The translations under genes and the position numbers were made by a program. 64,000 bases of DNA from Halalkalibacter krulwichiae (GTDB taxonomy: Bacteria; Bacillota; Bacilli; Bacillales; Bacillaceae_D), in assembly GCF_002109385.1 (NCBI RefSeq), contig NZ_CP020814.1, positions 932,001 through 996,000 of the forward strand, given 5' to 3'. The notes under the pieces were generated by a model. That model was given only the letters and a program-made list of their open reading frames with translations, ran no database searches and was not told the origin of the DNA. Position 1 is the stretch's first letter. Each line of letters begins with the position of its first letter. Positions 1 to 8,851 of the stretch are shown here, piece after piece.

Positions 1-22
1 AAAGCAGTTGTGGGTAGATAAT

Positions 23-69
23 AAAAGCATCAAGGTGCCACTTTTTAAAGTGGGCCTTGATGCTTTTTT
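23..69 (+). terminator. Rho-independent terminator of a gene lying before the window
   Basis: A long inverted repeat (AAAAGCATCAAGG pairing with CCTTGATGCTTTT) is followed by a T-run. No gene ends in the window before it, so it most likely ends an upstream transcript. The rest of the stretch to deoC holds no gene. Confidence 0.8.
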
Positions 70-207
70 ATAAAGGCATGTAAAAGAAAATAGTGGGAAG
101 AATAAGTACAGGTATGGAAAGGTATTGAAGCGTGATGTATCTTTTGCAATTTTGTGATACGATAAGAGAGGTACGGACAACTTACATATTAGAGAGGATG
201 TTTTAAC

Positions 208-882
208 TTGATTCAATCAATTGCAAATTATATTGACCATACAGCATTAAAAGCAGATACAACTAAGGAACAGATCTTAACATTATGTGATGAAGCGAAA
301 CAATATAAGTTTGCGTCAGTTTGTATTAACCCTACTTGGGTAAAAGTAGCAGCTGAACAATTAAAAGATGTTGAAGAAGTGAAAGTTTGTACAGTGATTG
401 GCTTTCCATTAGGAGCCAATACACCTGAAGTGAAAGCATTTGAGACAAGCAATGCGATAGCAAATGGAGCAACAGAAGTTGATATGGTAATTAATATCGC
501 GGCACTAAAAGATCTAGATTATGAATTTGTTGAACGTGATATTCGTGCTGTCATTGATGCAGCAAAAGGCAAAGCACTAACTAAAGTTATTATTGAAACA
601 AGCCTTTTGACGGATGAAGAAAAAGTGCGTGCTTGTGAGATTGCGGTTAAAGCAGGCGCTGATTTTGTCAAGACGTCAACAGGTTTCTCGACTGGTGGAG
701 CGACGGTTGAGGATATAACTCTTATGAGAAAAACGGTCGGACCTACGATTGGCGTTAAAGCTTCAGGTGGAGTCCGTGATCTAGAAGGAGCAAAAGCGAT
801 GATTGAAGCAGGAGCAACACGAATTGGTGCTAGTGCTGGTGTTTCAATTGTAAATGGTGAGACGGCAACAACAGATTATTAA
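208..882 (+). CDS. deoC: Deoxyribose-phosphate aldolase DeoC
   Basis: Class I aldolase that splits 2-deoxyribose-5-phosphate into glyceraldehyde-3-phosphate and acetaldehyde, the last step of deoxynucleoside catabolism in the cytoplasm. The 224-residue length is standard. Visible family motifs are the N-terminal IDHTAL, the Schiff-base lysine K155 in [10 protein letters not shown] and the second lysine K184 in GVKASGG. The start is a TTG placed about 10 nt after an AGAGAGG ribosome site. It stands alone, followed by a strong hairpin, and converges on the kinase gene. The family match is clear; transcriptional control was not identified. Confidence 0.97.
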   Translation: MIQSIANYIDHTALKADTTKEQILTLCDEAKQYKFASVCINPTWVKVAAEQLKDVEEVKVCTVIGFPLGANTPEVKAFETSNAIANGATEVDMVINIAALKDLDYEFVERDIRAVIDAAKGKALTKVIIETSLLTDEEKVRACEIAVKAGADFVKTSTGFSTGGATVEDITLMRKTVGPTIGVKASGGVRDLEGAKAMIEAGATRIGASAGVSIVNGETATTDY

Positions 883-889
883 TGAAAGG

Positions 890-940
890 GAGAGGGTGTA
901 TCAAAAGGCTTATTAATGACCTTTTCATACACCCTCTCTT
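890..940. terminator. Bidirectional terminator between deoC and the kinase gene
   Basis: Nineteen-base arms with one mismatch (GAGAGGGTGTATCAAAAGG against its complement) separated by 11 nt, between two convergent genes. It belongs to a set of similar stems in this window carrying a GTGTCCCAAAAGG-like arm. Confidence 0.75.
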
Positions 941-945
941 CACCC

Positions 946-2232
946 TTATTGTTGGATTGTTTCTTCTTTTGTTACGAGTGGTATGGAGATATTAAAAGTG
1001 GTACCATGACCAGATTGACTTTGTATAAAGATTTCCCCCCTCATTGCTTTTATAATACTAAAGGAAACCATTGTACCAAGGCCTGTACCAGTCGTTTTAG
1101 TGGAATAATATGGAGTCCCTAATCGTCGAATTTGATCCTCGCTCATTCCAATCCCATCGTCAGTTATCGAAATTGAAACGGTACCCTCCAACTTCTTCAC
1201 TGAAAATGTTAATGTTCCACTTTCTAGCATTGCTTCAATGCCATTCTTCGCTATATTGATTAAACTTTGATGTAGTTTCTGTTTCTCCCCAGCAATAAAA
1301 GCTTCGTCAGATCTTTCAAATTCAATATGTACATCCTTCATTGTGGCATAAGGAGTTATGACTTTTAATACGTATTGAAGTTCCTTATTAATCTCTAAAA
1401 GTTCGATGTTCTCCAAAGATGGTTTGGCGAATGTTAAATAATCAGAAATAATGACCTCTGCTCGTTCTAGTTCTTCTAAGGAGAGTTTAATATAAAATTC
1501 TTTTTTCTCTTGTGATAAACTATGGTCTTGTAACAACTGAAGAAACCCTTTCGTAACTGTAAGAGGATTCCTTACTTCATGTGAGATGCTAGCTGCGATC
1601 TCACTGACAACTTTTAACTTTTCTAATTCTTTTAATTCGCTCAAAATGATACTTTCTTTTTTTGCTCGTTCAATGAAATGAATGAATAAGAACATAACAA
1701 TAAGTTGCATAAAGTAGAAACTAGAAAGAGAAAGCCATTCATTCCTCGATAAGTTGATGCCAAATAGATAAATTACTGACAATAATATTAATACGCCAAT
1801 AAAATGAGTCGTTAAGGCAAGAGTTAATTTTCTTTTCTGTTGTGTTGATTTCGTGAAAAGTGGAGATACGAAAAATAAAATGAAATAAAGTAAGCTATAA
1901 ATAACAAGTGAAGAATAAAAGCCACTATCATAACTAATCATGAAGCGATACGTTAGGATAACAAGAAGAAGGAATAATCCAACTCTCCTCCCGCCATATA
2001 GGGCACCGATGATTAAAGGAATTAGGCGATAATCGAATATAAAACCAGGATGTGGTGAAAACGTAAAAGACATACATAGGATAATGGATAAGGATGATAT
2101 AATTGCAATCAAAATTTCATTTGAAACTCGATTAATTTTTCCCTCCATGTATTTATGGTAAATAAAAAAAAGAAGAAATATAAATGTAAGGTTTAATAAA
2201 AAGATTTGTAGATCGAATAATAGCCCGTTCAT
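946..2232 (-). CDS. Membrane sensor histidine kinase, KinB-like (sporulation kinase family)
   Basis: The 428-residue protein has about six hydrophobic N-terminal segments (residues 5-200) resembling the 5TM-Lyt type sensor, then a HisKA domain with the phosphoacceptor histidine in SISHEVRNPLTVTKGF near residue 217, an N-box (INIAKNGIEAM) and G-boxes (DDGIGMS, GTGLGTMVS). Length and layout equal B. subtilis KinB, which feeds phosphate to Spo0F in the sporulation phosphorelay. No response regulator is adjacent, as expected of an orphan phosphorelay kinase. A perfect TTTGTCGAA (Spo0A-type box) lies just upstream of the ribosome site, hinting at feedback by Spo0A. The KinB assignment is inferred from architecture; another orphan kinase of the same family is possible. 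Confidence 0.85.
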   Translation of the reverse strand: MNGLLFDLQIFLLNLTFIFLLFFIYHKYMEGKINRVSNEILIAIISSLSIILCMSFTFSPHPGFIFDYRLIPLIIGALYGGRRVGLFLLLVILTYRFMISYDSGFYSSLVIYSLLYFILFFVSPLFTKSTQQKRKLTLALTTHFIGVLILLSVIYLFGINLSRNEWLSLSSFYFMQLIVMFLFIHFIERAKKESIILSELKELEKLKVVSEIAASISHEVRNPLTVTKGFLQLLQDHSLSQEKKEFYIKLSLEELERAEVIISDYLTFAKPSLENIELLEINKELQYVLKVITPYATMKDVHIEFERSDEAFIAGEKQKLHQSLINIAKNGIEAMLESGTLTFSVKKLEGTVSISITDDGIGMSEDQIRRLGTPYYSTKTTGTGLGTMVSFSIIKAMRGEIFIQSQSGHGTTFNISIPLVTKEETIQQ

Positions 2233-2244
2233 ATTTCCCCTCTT

Positions 2245-2253
2245 TTTGTCGAA
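2245..2253 (+). promoter_or_regulatory. Candidate Spo0A box before the KinB-like gene
   Basis: TTTGTCGAA matches the Spo0A box core (TGTCGAA) with its usual TT flank. It ends or begins within about 20 nt of the kinase start codon, next to the ribosome site, where bound protein could block transcription or be part of a leader. It is one of four perfect copies in the window. Function is inferred. Confidence 0.4.
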
Positions 2254-2319
2254 TTAAAGTATTACTTAGACATTCTCTATTTTTGGATTAATCCCTTCTT
2301 AACTTTCGAATTATTTTTT

Positions 2320-2361
2320 AAATAAAAAAGATAAAGGTGGTTAGAATATAACTCCTTTATC
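2320..2361 (-). terminator. Terminator of the 120-residue hypothetical gene
   Basis: GATAAAGG and CCTTTATC form a stem. On the minus strand it is followed by TTTTTTATTT, fitting an end for the gene that stops at 2375. Confidence 0.65.
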
Positions 2362-2374
2362 TGTAAGTTTGTTG

Positions 2375-2737
2375 CTAGATCGTTTTTATAATATTATATA
2401 TTGCTTTTTCTGTTTCAACTTTTAATCCGCTTGTCCCCTTTGAAGTAGTAACGTTTCCAGTAAGAGGTATTTCATATGCATTTTGGGGCAAATTTGCTGT
2501 TCCTTCAGTACTTTGAATAGTTCCTTCGCCGTGGAGGATTAGTTCGTTACCGGGAATATAATCATCAATACTACCTTCATTCGTTACAAGTGAAATATGG
2601 TCAAGGTTAAGAGTTACTTGATCTATATCACTTATGTGTTGTAGGCCTGTTGCTAACTCTTCCTTTCGAATTTGCAAGGTTGATCCTTTATGAGTTTCTA
2701 ACCATTGTGTTAGTTGTTCGATCTGTTCCACGTTCAT
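2375..2737 (-). CDS. Hypothetical protein, 120 residues
   Basis: I do not recognise this protein. It begins with an ATG behind an AAGGAGGTAG ribosome site, has no signal peptide or membrane segment, and is followed by a hairpin with a T-run on its own strand, all consistent with a real gene. The N-terminal 35 residues look helical (EQIEQLTQWLETH), and the rest alternates polar and hydrophobic residues with many Gly and Thr, suggesting a small beta-rich domain. It is divergent from the Gln-rich protein gene with about 200 bp between them. Confidence 0.7.
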   Translation of the reverse strand: MNVEQIEQLTQWLETHKGSTLQIRKEELATGLQHISDIDQVTLNLDHISLVTNEGSIDDYIPGNELILHGEGTIQSTEGTANLPQNAYEIPLTGNVTTSKGTSGLKVETEKAIYNIIKTI

Positions 2738-2934
2738 CTACCTCCTTATATCTATTTGTACTGTTCCCATTCAAGATTACGATCATTCACAGGCGGCAAT
2801 TACCTTTTGGTTGGCTAGATAATATTGGCATGGTCTAAATCAAATATAATGATGAATTAAGATTATAATAACTCGTGTCCTATAAATTTCATTTAGGATA
2901 GGGCTTTTTTTGGAGGTGCATTACCATCGATGGA

Positions 2935-3576
2935 ATGTTATTCTTCCTTATGCTTGGACTTGTTGCCGTATTAGCGTTGACTATTTTCATGAAAACGAAA
3001 CGCGTTCCGGCACCGGCACCAGTTCCTATTGATCGACCTAATCAAAATGTACCTAATCAGAATGCATTTAAGGAGGAGTTTGCTATGGAAAAAACGACAA
3101 AAGACGTTGTGGAAGCTGTTGCAGAGCGCAAAGCGGAAGAAGAGATTGGTGAAGAATTAAACCCTTTAAGAGGACACTTAGAAACAATGCAGTCGACATT
3201 AAGTCAACTTCAATCAAGTCAGCAACAAGCTAGCTCTATTATGAATGCATCGAACCAAGATCAACAACAAACGGATCAATTGCTTCAACAAATGCAACAA
3301 ATTAGCACACAAGCACAACAACAGCAACAAAAGGCCTTTCAACAACTGCAACAGTCTATTCAGCAAGCTACACAGATGTTAGGCGGAGTCAGCCAATCGA
3401 TTCAATCCATTAATGTATTGAATCAAATGCAGCAACAAATTAATCAATCACAGCAACAATTACAACAACAAACGCAACAACAGCAACAGCAGCAACAAGA
3501 ACTTCAAAAGTTACAACAAATGCAAACTCAACAAGGGATGGACATGAGTAACCAATCTCAATCATATCAGAACTAA
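2935..3576 (+). CDS. Gln-rich, N-terminally membrane-anchored protein of unknown function
   Basis: Residues 1-19 form one hydrophobic segment (FFLMLGLVAVLALTIF), followed by a basic and Pro-Ala rich linker (VPAPAPVP), a charged helix (residues 50-85), and then about 120 residues dominated by glutamine with runs of up to eight Gln. The pattern suggests an anchored, exported or cytoplasm-facing coiled coil. I do not recognise a family. A strong GGAGGT site lies at 2912-2917, 17 nt before the in-frame ATG at 2935; an ATG at 2930 is out of frame, and ATT/ATC codons at 2920 and 2926 lie at better spacing, so the exact start is uncertain. A hairpin follows the stop codon. Confidence 0.75.
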   Translation: MLFFLMLGLVAVLALTIFMKTKRVPAPAPVPIDRPNQNVPNQNAFKEEFAMEKTTKDVVEAVAERKAEEEIGEELNPLRGHLETMQSTLSQLQSSQQQASSIMNASNQDQQQTDQLLQQMQQISTQAQQQQQKAFQQLQQSIQQATQMLGGVSQSIQSINVLNQMQQQINQSQQQLQQQTQQQQQQQQELQKLQQMQTQQGMDMSNQSQSYQN

Positions 3577-3580
3577 CGGA

Positions 3581-3631
3581 AAAGGGGCGTCCCAGAAGGT
3601 TAAAACATACCTTATAGGACGTCCCCTATTT
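3581..3631. terminator. Bidirectional terminator
   Basis: AAGGGGCGTCC pairs with GGACGTCCCCT, with an extra inner stem, between the convergent Gln-rich protein gene and yqeW. T-rich tail on the plus strand. Confidence 0.8.
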
Positions 3632-4563
3632 TATGCCTTTTCTACATGCAACCATTCCACAAATCTTGCAAAATATGTAGCAACTGGAAGCATTAAAAAA
3701 GAGCAAACTACATTGAAAATTAAGCTTGCGTGTGCAAGTTGCATCATAGGAGAGGAAGTGAGGCTAATTGCAACAGAACTTAACCAGCCAATAAGTGGAA
3801 TAAATAAAAGAACTCCAAAGACATTTAACCAAATATTTGCATAAGCAACAAGTTTTGCACTTCGTCCTGACCCGATGCTGGCTAAATACGCAGTAATACA
3901 TGTTCCTATATTAGCACCTAACATAATAGCAATACCGGCTTGAAGATTTAAGACGTGATCGGTCATAAATCCCATAGCGATAGCGGTCGTTGCTGTACTT
4001 GATTGAATAATTGCCGTTAGAATTGTTCCAATACCAACTCCTAACAATTGATGTTCGTTTGTAAGATCGAAGAACGAATGAACAGAAGGAATAGAAGCTA
4101 GTGGATAGGCTAATTTTTCAAGTCCATCCATTGCTATAAATATGCATGCCAAACCAAAAGATAGACAACCAAGTGAATAAGCCTTTGTACTTGGCATTAA
4201 CAGGGCAATTAACCCGATTAACAATAACGGGATGATGAACATAGATAAATCAAGAGCAAGTAACTCAGTCGTCATAGTTGTTCCAATATTCGCTCCTAAA
4301 ATGATCCCGATCGAGTGTCTGAAAGCAAGAAGTCCTGTTGCAACCAGTCCTACCGTCATGATAATAATAGCTGAACTACTTTGAAGAATAGCTGTTGCAA
4401 TGGCTCCGACAATCATACCTTTCCACGCTGAATTCGTTAATCGATGTAGAAACTCCTGAAAGCGCGCTTGTCCTAATTGAAATAGACCTGCTCTCATCAC
4501 AACCATACCGAATAAGAATAGTGCGATAAAAACAGCTAATAATGAAAATAGTTCTTTGACCAC
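3631..4563 (-). CDS. yqeW: Na+/phosphate cotransporter family protein YqeW
   Basis: A 310-residue membrane protein of the PNaS (NptA/SLC34-like) family, which couples sodium entry to phosphate transport. The two inverted family repeats are visible: AILQSSSAIIIMTVG near residue 60 with GANIGTTMT near 90, and AIIQSSTATTAIAMG near residue 185 with GANIGTCITA near 217. About eight hydrophobic segments are present and there is no C-terminal PhoU domain, unlike the paralogue at 54151. Its place just before rpsU-yqeY equals that of B. subtilis yqeW, except that a TetR gene lies between. Transport of phosphate in this organism is inferred from the family. Confidence 0.88.
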   Translation of the reverse strand: MVKELFSLLAVFIALFLFGMVVMRAGLFQLGQARFQEFLHRLTNSAWKGMIVGAIATAILQSSSAIIIMTVGLVATGLLAFRHSIGIILGANIGTTMTTELLALDLSMFIIPLLLIGLIALLMPSTKAYSLGCLSFGLACIFIAMDGLEKLAYPLASIPSVHSFFDLTNEHQLLGVGIGTILTAIIQSSTATTAIAMGFMTDHVLNLQAGIAIMLGANIGTCITAYLASIGSGRSAKLVAYANIWLNVFGVLLFIPLIGWLSSVAISLTSSPMMQLAHASLIFNVVCSFLMLPVATYFARFVEWLHVEKA

Positions 4564-4771
4564 TGTGATTCACCTCTCATAATCAATCTATGGACAAATG
4601 GATACAAGCATGACTAAATTCAAATATTTATTGTGGAATATTAGACTATACTAAACTTTTTAAAGGAAAACAGGGGGAAACTCTAACTCTTTCTTGAATC
4701 GATAGAAAGTGATTCGGCCATTTATGTTATACTAAAGCGGATGATTTTAGAGAGATTGTGAGGAATGCAGC

Positions 4772-5335
4772 ATGAAGGAGAAAATTGTTGAAACAAGTAT
4801 AGACTTGTTTGGGAAAAATGGATTTACAGAAACGTCTATTCAAGACATTGTAGAAGCACTTGGTGTTACAAAAGGTACATTCTATTATTATTATAAAAGT
4901 AAAGAAGAGCTTCTAATGGAAATCCATCTCCGTTATATAGATGACTTAATACTAGGTCAAAAAGAAATACTAGAAAAGAAATTATCAACAGAGGAAAAGT
5001 TATATCAAATTGTTTACATGATTATGAAATATATAGAAGGGCACGGACAAAGTGCGAGAGTATTTTTCAGAGAGATGCAACATCTGAATGAAGAGCATCT
5101 AAAAGATATTTTTAGTAAAAGAGATAAGTTTAGAAAAGGGTTAAACAACGTGATTCAAGAAGGTATTGACACAGGTGAATTCAGGCAAGACTTAAATGTT
5201 AACATTGTCTCATTAGCGATTCTTGGTGCTGTGAATTGGAGTTATCATTGGTTTGATCCTAAAGGTGAACTGGACGAAAAAACAGTTTCGACGATTTATA
5301 TTGATTTTATGTTGAATGGATTAAAAGCAACTTAG
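4772..5335 (+). CDS. TetR/AcrR family transcriptional regulator
   Basis: The 187-residue protein starts with a canonical TetR helix-turn-helix (residues 1-50: IVETSIDLFGKNGF, ALGVTKGTFYYYYKSKEEL). The remainder is an all-helical ligand or dimerisation domain with nothing that identifies the ligand. It stands alone on its strand between yqeW and rpsU, a position empty in B. subtilis, and may control itself or the divergent yqeW; no clear palindromic operator was found. Start is ATG 4772 behind a weak GAGAGATTGTGAGGA site. Confidence 0.9.
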   Translation: MKEKIVETSIDLFGKNGFTETSIQDIVEALGVTKGTFYYYYKSKEELLMEIHLRYIDDLILGQKEILEKKLSTEEKLYQIVYMIMKYIEGHGQSARVFFREMQHLNEEHLKDIFSKRDKFRKGLNNVIQEGIDTGEFRQDLNVNIVSLAILGAVNWSYHWFDPKGELDEKTVSTIYIDFMLNGLKAT

Positions 5336-5460
5336 TCTTTCGCATGAAGACAAATGATTCAAAGTTATGAGTGGTTATCAAATAACAAGAGGAGGTTTAC
5401 CAGAGCAATTTAGCCGCTAATAGGCATCTTGTTCAAAATAACGGAATCGTAGTTTTTTGG

Positions 5461-5489
5461 TTGACCTTTTTAAAGCTATATATTATAAT
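5461..5489 (+). promoter_or_regulatory. Sigma-A promoter of rpsU
   Basis: TTGACC and TATAAT with a 17-bp spacer. The predicted transcript starts near 5496, and its 60-nt leader can form a hairpin (GACGTGCA with TGTACGTC, 5497-5525) before the rpsU ribosome site. Confidence 0.8.
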
Positions 5490-5556
5490 TCAAAAAGACG
5501 TGCAATCACATAGACTGTACGTCCTGAGTTGGTTGTTTCGGAGGGAGGGAAATTAA

Positions 5557-5730
5557 ATGGCAGAAACTCGTGTTCGCAAAAACGAATCGATTGATGCTGC
5601 ACTTCGTCGCTTCAAGAGATCACTCTCTAAAGAAGGAACGTTGGCTGAGGTTAAAAAGCGTAAGCACTATGAAAAGCCTAGTGTTAAGCGTAAGAAGAAA
5701 TCTGAAGCAGCAAGAAAACGTAAGTTCTAA
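5557..5730 (+). CDS. rpsU: 30S ribosomal protein S21
   Basis: A 57-residue, very basic protein of the small ribosomal subunit that helps mRNA binding at initiation. The sequence [16 protein letters not shown] is typical, and the tail is Lys/Arg-rich ([14 protein letters not shown]). It has a GAGGGAGGG ribosome site and a near-consensus promoter. The gene is followed after 22 nt by yqeY, with which it forms the usual Bacillus operon. Confidence 0.97.
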   Translation: MAETRVRKNESIDAALRRFKRSLSKEGTLAEVKKRKHYEKPSVKRKKKSEAARKRKF

Positions 5731-5752
5731 TTGAAGTGAGAGGGTGCTTTCA

Positions 5753-6196
5753 TTGAATCTTCTTGAACGTTTAAATCAGGATATGAAGACTGCGATGAAG
5801 AACAAGGAAAAGGATAGACTCTCTGTCATCCGTATGGTAAAGTCGTCATTGCAAAACGAGCAAATTAAGCTTGGACGTGAGTTGACGGACGATGATAGCC
5901 TTACGGTGCTTAATCGCGAGCTGAAACAACGCAAGGATTCCCTCCATGAGTTTGAACAAGCTAACCGTGAAGATTTAGCTTCCAAGTTGCGTGCAGAAGT
6001 TGCCGTACTTGTGGACTATATGCCAGAACAGCTTTCTGAAGAAGAGGTATCGACAATTGTAAAAGAAACAATTGTTGAAGTAGGCGCTTCAACCAAAGCA
6101 GACATGGGTAAGGTCATGGGAGCAGTCATGCCTAAGGTTAAAGGAAAAGCTGATGGTGGTCTTGTGAATCGTCTTGTACAACAACATTTATCATAA
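5753..6196 (+). CDS. yqeY: GatB/YqeY domain protein YqeY
   Basis: A 147-residue helical protein homologous to the tRNA-binding tail domain of GatB. Its role is not settled; it is normally co-transcribed with rpsU, as here. Recognisable text includes [18 protein letters not shown] and the C-terminal [18 protein letters not shown] chose TTG 5753 because GAGAGG at 5738-5743 lies 9 nt upstream and the protein then aligns with family starts; the GTG at 5744 lies on top of that site. A terminator follows at once. Confidence 0.92.
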   Translation: MNLLERLNQDMKTAMKNKEKDRLSVIRMVKSSLQNEQIKLGRELTDDDSLTVLNRELKQRKDSLHEFEQANREDLASKLRAEVAVLVDYMPEQLSEEEVSTIVKETIVEVGASTKADMGKVMGAVMPKVKGKADGGLVNRLVQQHLS

Positions 6197-6202
6197 TGAC
6201 AT

Positions 6203-6243
6203 AAACGTCTCATCTCTGACTTATAGAGATGAGACGTTTTTTT
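6203..6243 (+). terminator. Terminator of rpsU-yqeY
   Basis: AAACGTCTCATCTCT and AGAGATGAGACGTTT form a perfect stem followed by a T-run. Confidence 0.92.
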
Positions 6244-6393
6244 ATTGAAGATAGTTGTTTATCATTATTTCTAAATTGGCATTATAATAGGGACTTTCGA
6301 GTTTACAGTAGATTATTAACAGCTTTACTAGTGTTTCGGTCTACACTCATGATAAGATTTATATGAAAAAGTTATAAATTTTTTGGGAATTAG

Positions 6394-6420
6394 TGAAACC
6401 ATTCGACGCTAATTTTCGTA
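6394..6420 (+). promoter_or_regulatory. Sigma-W promoter of the nfeD-floA unit
   Basis: TGAAAC (6394-6399) and CGTA (6417-6420) with a 17-bp spacer match the sigma-W consensus TGAAAC-N16/17-CGTA. The B. subtilis equivalent yqeZ-yqfA-yqfB is a known sigma-W operon, so location and sequence agree. This implies induction by envelope stress. Confidence 0.85.
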
Positions 6421-6452
6421 AAAAGGACATAGCAATAGAGGGGAGGTTTCGT

Positions 6453-7795
6453 ATGGCAACTAGACGTTGGAGGTTATTTTTTTCCTTTACGTTTGTGATC
6501 TTAGCTTTATTACTGATTCCGCTACAAACGATGGTACACAGTGAAAGGGAAGCATCGGGTGAGGAGCTAATTTATTATATTCCAGTTGAACAAACGGTTG
6601 AAAGAGGCCTTGAGGCATTTATGGCCCGCTCGTTTGCAAATGCAATCGAGGAAGGTGCTTCTCATATTATTCTCGAGATGGATACACCAGGAGGAGCAGT
6701 AGATGCTGCTGGTAATATTGCACTTCTTATTCAAGAAACAGATATACCGGTCATTACTTATGTAAAGAACAAAGCTATTTCAGCTGGTGCATATATCGCG
6801 TTAAATACAGATGAAATTGTGATGGCTCCTGGTGCGACTATGGGATCTGCAGCGGTAATTGATGGAGCTGGAAACGCGGCTGAAGAAAAAACTCAATCCT
6901 ATTGGCTTTCAGAAATGCGCAGTGCTGCTGAATTAAATGGTCGCGATCCGCAATACGCATTAGCGATGGCTGATAATCGTATTGACCTACCGGAATTAAA
7001 TGCGCCTGAAGGGGAGTTACTTACCTTAACGGCCCAACAAGCGATGCAAGTAGGTTATGCAGAAGCGATTGCTTCTAATCGAGGAGAACTGCTTGAATAT
7101 TTAGAGCTTGAAAATGCAGTTGAAATAGAAATGCAAGTTAGCTTTTCTGAGCAAATTGCACGTTTTGTAACCCATCCCGTTGTGATTCCGATATTATTAT
7201 CAATTGGTAGCCTAGGTCTTGTTCTTGAGCTGTATTCACCTGGATTTGGTGTGCCTGGTATTATGGGTATTTCTGCATTGCTGCTATTTTTCTTTGGTCA
7301 TATGTTTGCAGGGTTTGCAGGTTGGGAATCGATGATCTTGTTTGTAGTTGGCTTTTTGTTAATTATAGTTGAAATATTTGTCCCGGGTTTTGGAATTTTT
7401 GGTTTGCTTGGAATCGGAGCAATCATTGGGGGATGCTTCTCGCATCTTTTTCGACGGCTTCAATGATAATTTATATAGCGATTGCATTAGTCATTACCAC
7501 AGTAGCGGCGATTCTGATATTCCGTTACTTTGGTCATCGTGGCCCGATGCGCAAAGTCATTCATACTGATTCAACAAGTACTGAAAAAGGCTATATTACT
7601 AATGAAACAAGAAAAGAACTTTTGGGGCAAATAGGAGAAACTTTAACCCCTCTTCGACCATCAGGGTCAGCCGTTTTTGTAAAGGAACGCCTTGACGTTA
7701 TCTCTGAGGGAGGCTATATTGAACAGGGTAAGAAAGTTGAGGTTGTGTATACAGCCGGTTCTCGTATTGTTGTAAGAGAAGTAAAAGAAGATTAA
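6453..7795 (+). pseudogene. NfeD1b-type membrane serine protease, split by a frameshift
   Basis: Counterpart of B. subtilis YqeZ. Order of parts: signal-anchor (residues 1-25), ClpP/SppA-like protease domain (LEMDTPGGAVDAAGN, NKAISAGAYIAL with the likely catalytic Ser, PGATMGSAA), four to five membrane segments, then the soluble NfeD OB-fold (LGQIGETLTPLRPSGSAVF). Frame one ends at 7466; the rest continues in another frame from 7433. Adding one base to the G5 run at 7428-7432 restores GAIIGGMLLASFSTAS and a full-length protein of about 447 residues. The start ATG 6453 has a GGGGAGG site; the in-frame GTG at 6393 overlaps the sigma-W promoter and is not used. It is probably intact in the organism; true splitting or frameshifting cannot be excluded. 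Confidence 0.8.
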
Positions 7796-7813
7796 AAAGG
7801 GAGGAAATGAATT

Positions 7814-8815
7814 ATGGCATTAGATGCTGGGAGCATTAGTTTGTTGATTGGTCTTGCGGTTTTATTAATTTTACTTGCGGTATTATTTACGTTTGTACCA
7901 GTAATGCTTTGGATCTCCGCTTTAGCAGCAGGAGTTCGAATTGGGATTTTTGAATTAGTTGGGATGAGGTTACGTCGTGTTATTCCTGCACGTGTTGTTA
8001 ACCCATTAATTAAAGCTGTTAAAGCAGGTCTTGATTTAAGTACTTCGAAATTAGAGGGGCACTATCTTGCAGGTGGTAATGTTGACCGTGTCGTTAACGC
8101 GTTAATTGCTGCTCAACGTGCTAATATTGATCTTAGCTTTGAACGTGCAGCGGCAATCGACTTAGCGGGTCGTGATGTACTAGAAGCGGTACAGATGAGT
8201 GTAAACCCGAAAGTAATTGAAACTCCATTTATTGCGGGGGTAGCGATGGATGGAATTGAAGTGAAAGCAAAGGCTCGTATTACTGTTCGTGCCAACATTG
8301 ATCGTTTAGTCGGTGGTGCGGGTGAAGATACAGTTATTGCTCGTGTTGGTGAAGGGATTGTATCTACAATCGGTTCAGCTGAAAACCATAAAAGGGTATT
8401 AGAAAATCCTGATATGATTTCTCAAACTGTCTTGTCAAAAGGACTAGATGCAGGTACTGCATTTGAAATTCTATCAATTGATATTGCAGATATTGATATC
8501 GGTAAGAATATCGGTGCAGAACTTCAAACAGACCAAGCGGAAGCAGATAAGAAGATTGCTCAAGCGAAGGCTGAAGAACGCCGTGCGATGGCTGTTGCGA
8601 AAGAACAAGAAATGAAGGCGAAGGTTGAAGAAATGCGTGCTAAGGTTGTAGAAGCGGAAGCGGAAGTTCCAATGGCACTTTCAGAAGCACTTCGTCAAGG
8701 ACATATGGGTGTTATGGATTATATGAACTATCAAAATATCATGGCAGATACGGATATGCGTGGGTCGATTAGCAAGGCGACTGATGAGGACTCAAGTAAT
8801 CCAAAAAATAATTAA
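7814..8815 (+). CDS. floA: Flotillin-like protein FloA
   Basis: A 333-residue scaffold of bacterial functional membrane microdomains. It has an N-terminal membrane hairpin (residues 8-45), a prohibitin-homology region with [18 protein letters not shown], and a C-terminal Ala/Glu-rich coiled coil ([19 protein letters not shown]). Length matches B. subtilis FloA (YqfA). It follows the NfeD gene by 18 nt with a GGGAGG site and so belongs to the sigma-W unit; NfeD and flotillin proteins usually work together in membrane organisation. Confidence 0.96.
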   Translation: MALDAGSISLLIGLAVLLILLAVLFTFVPVMLWISALAAGVRIGIFELVGMRLRRVIPARVVNPLIKAVKAGLDLSTSKLEGHYLAGGNVDRVVNALIAAQRANIDLSFERAAAIDLAGRDVLEAVQMSVNPKVIETPFIAGVAMDGIEVKAKARITVRANIDRLVGGAGEDTVIARVGEGIVSTIGSAENHKRVLENPDMISQTVLSKGLDAGTAFEILSIDIADIDIGKNIGAELQTDQAEADKKIAQAKAEERRAMAVAKEQEMKAKVEEMRAKVVEAEAEVPMALSEALRQGHMGVMDYMNYQNIMADTDMRGSISKATDEDSSNPKNN

Positions 8816-8851
8816 TTATGAATCCTCCCAAAGGTTTGAAAGGAGGAATGG

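Noticed and set aside
4376..4573. 65-residue reverse frame at the yqeW start
   Set aside because: It is an out-of-frame shadow of yqeW with no protein-like pattern.
6393..6452. GTG 6393 as the start of the NfeD gene
   Set aside because: It overlaps the -35 of the sigma-W promoter and lies upstream of the predicted transcript start; ATG 6453 has a strong GGGGAGG site.
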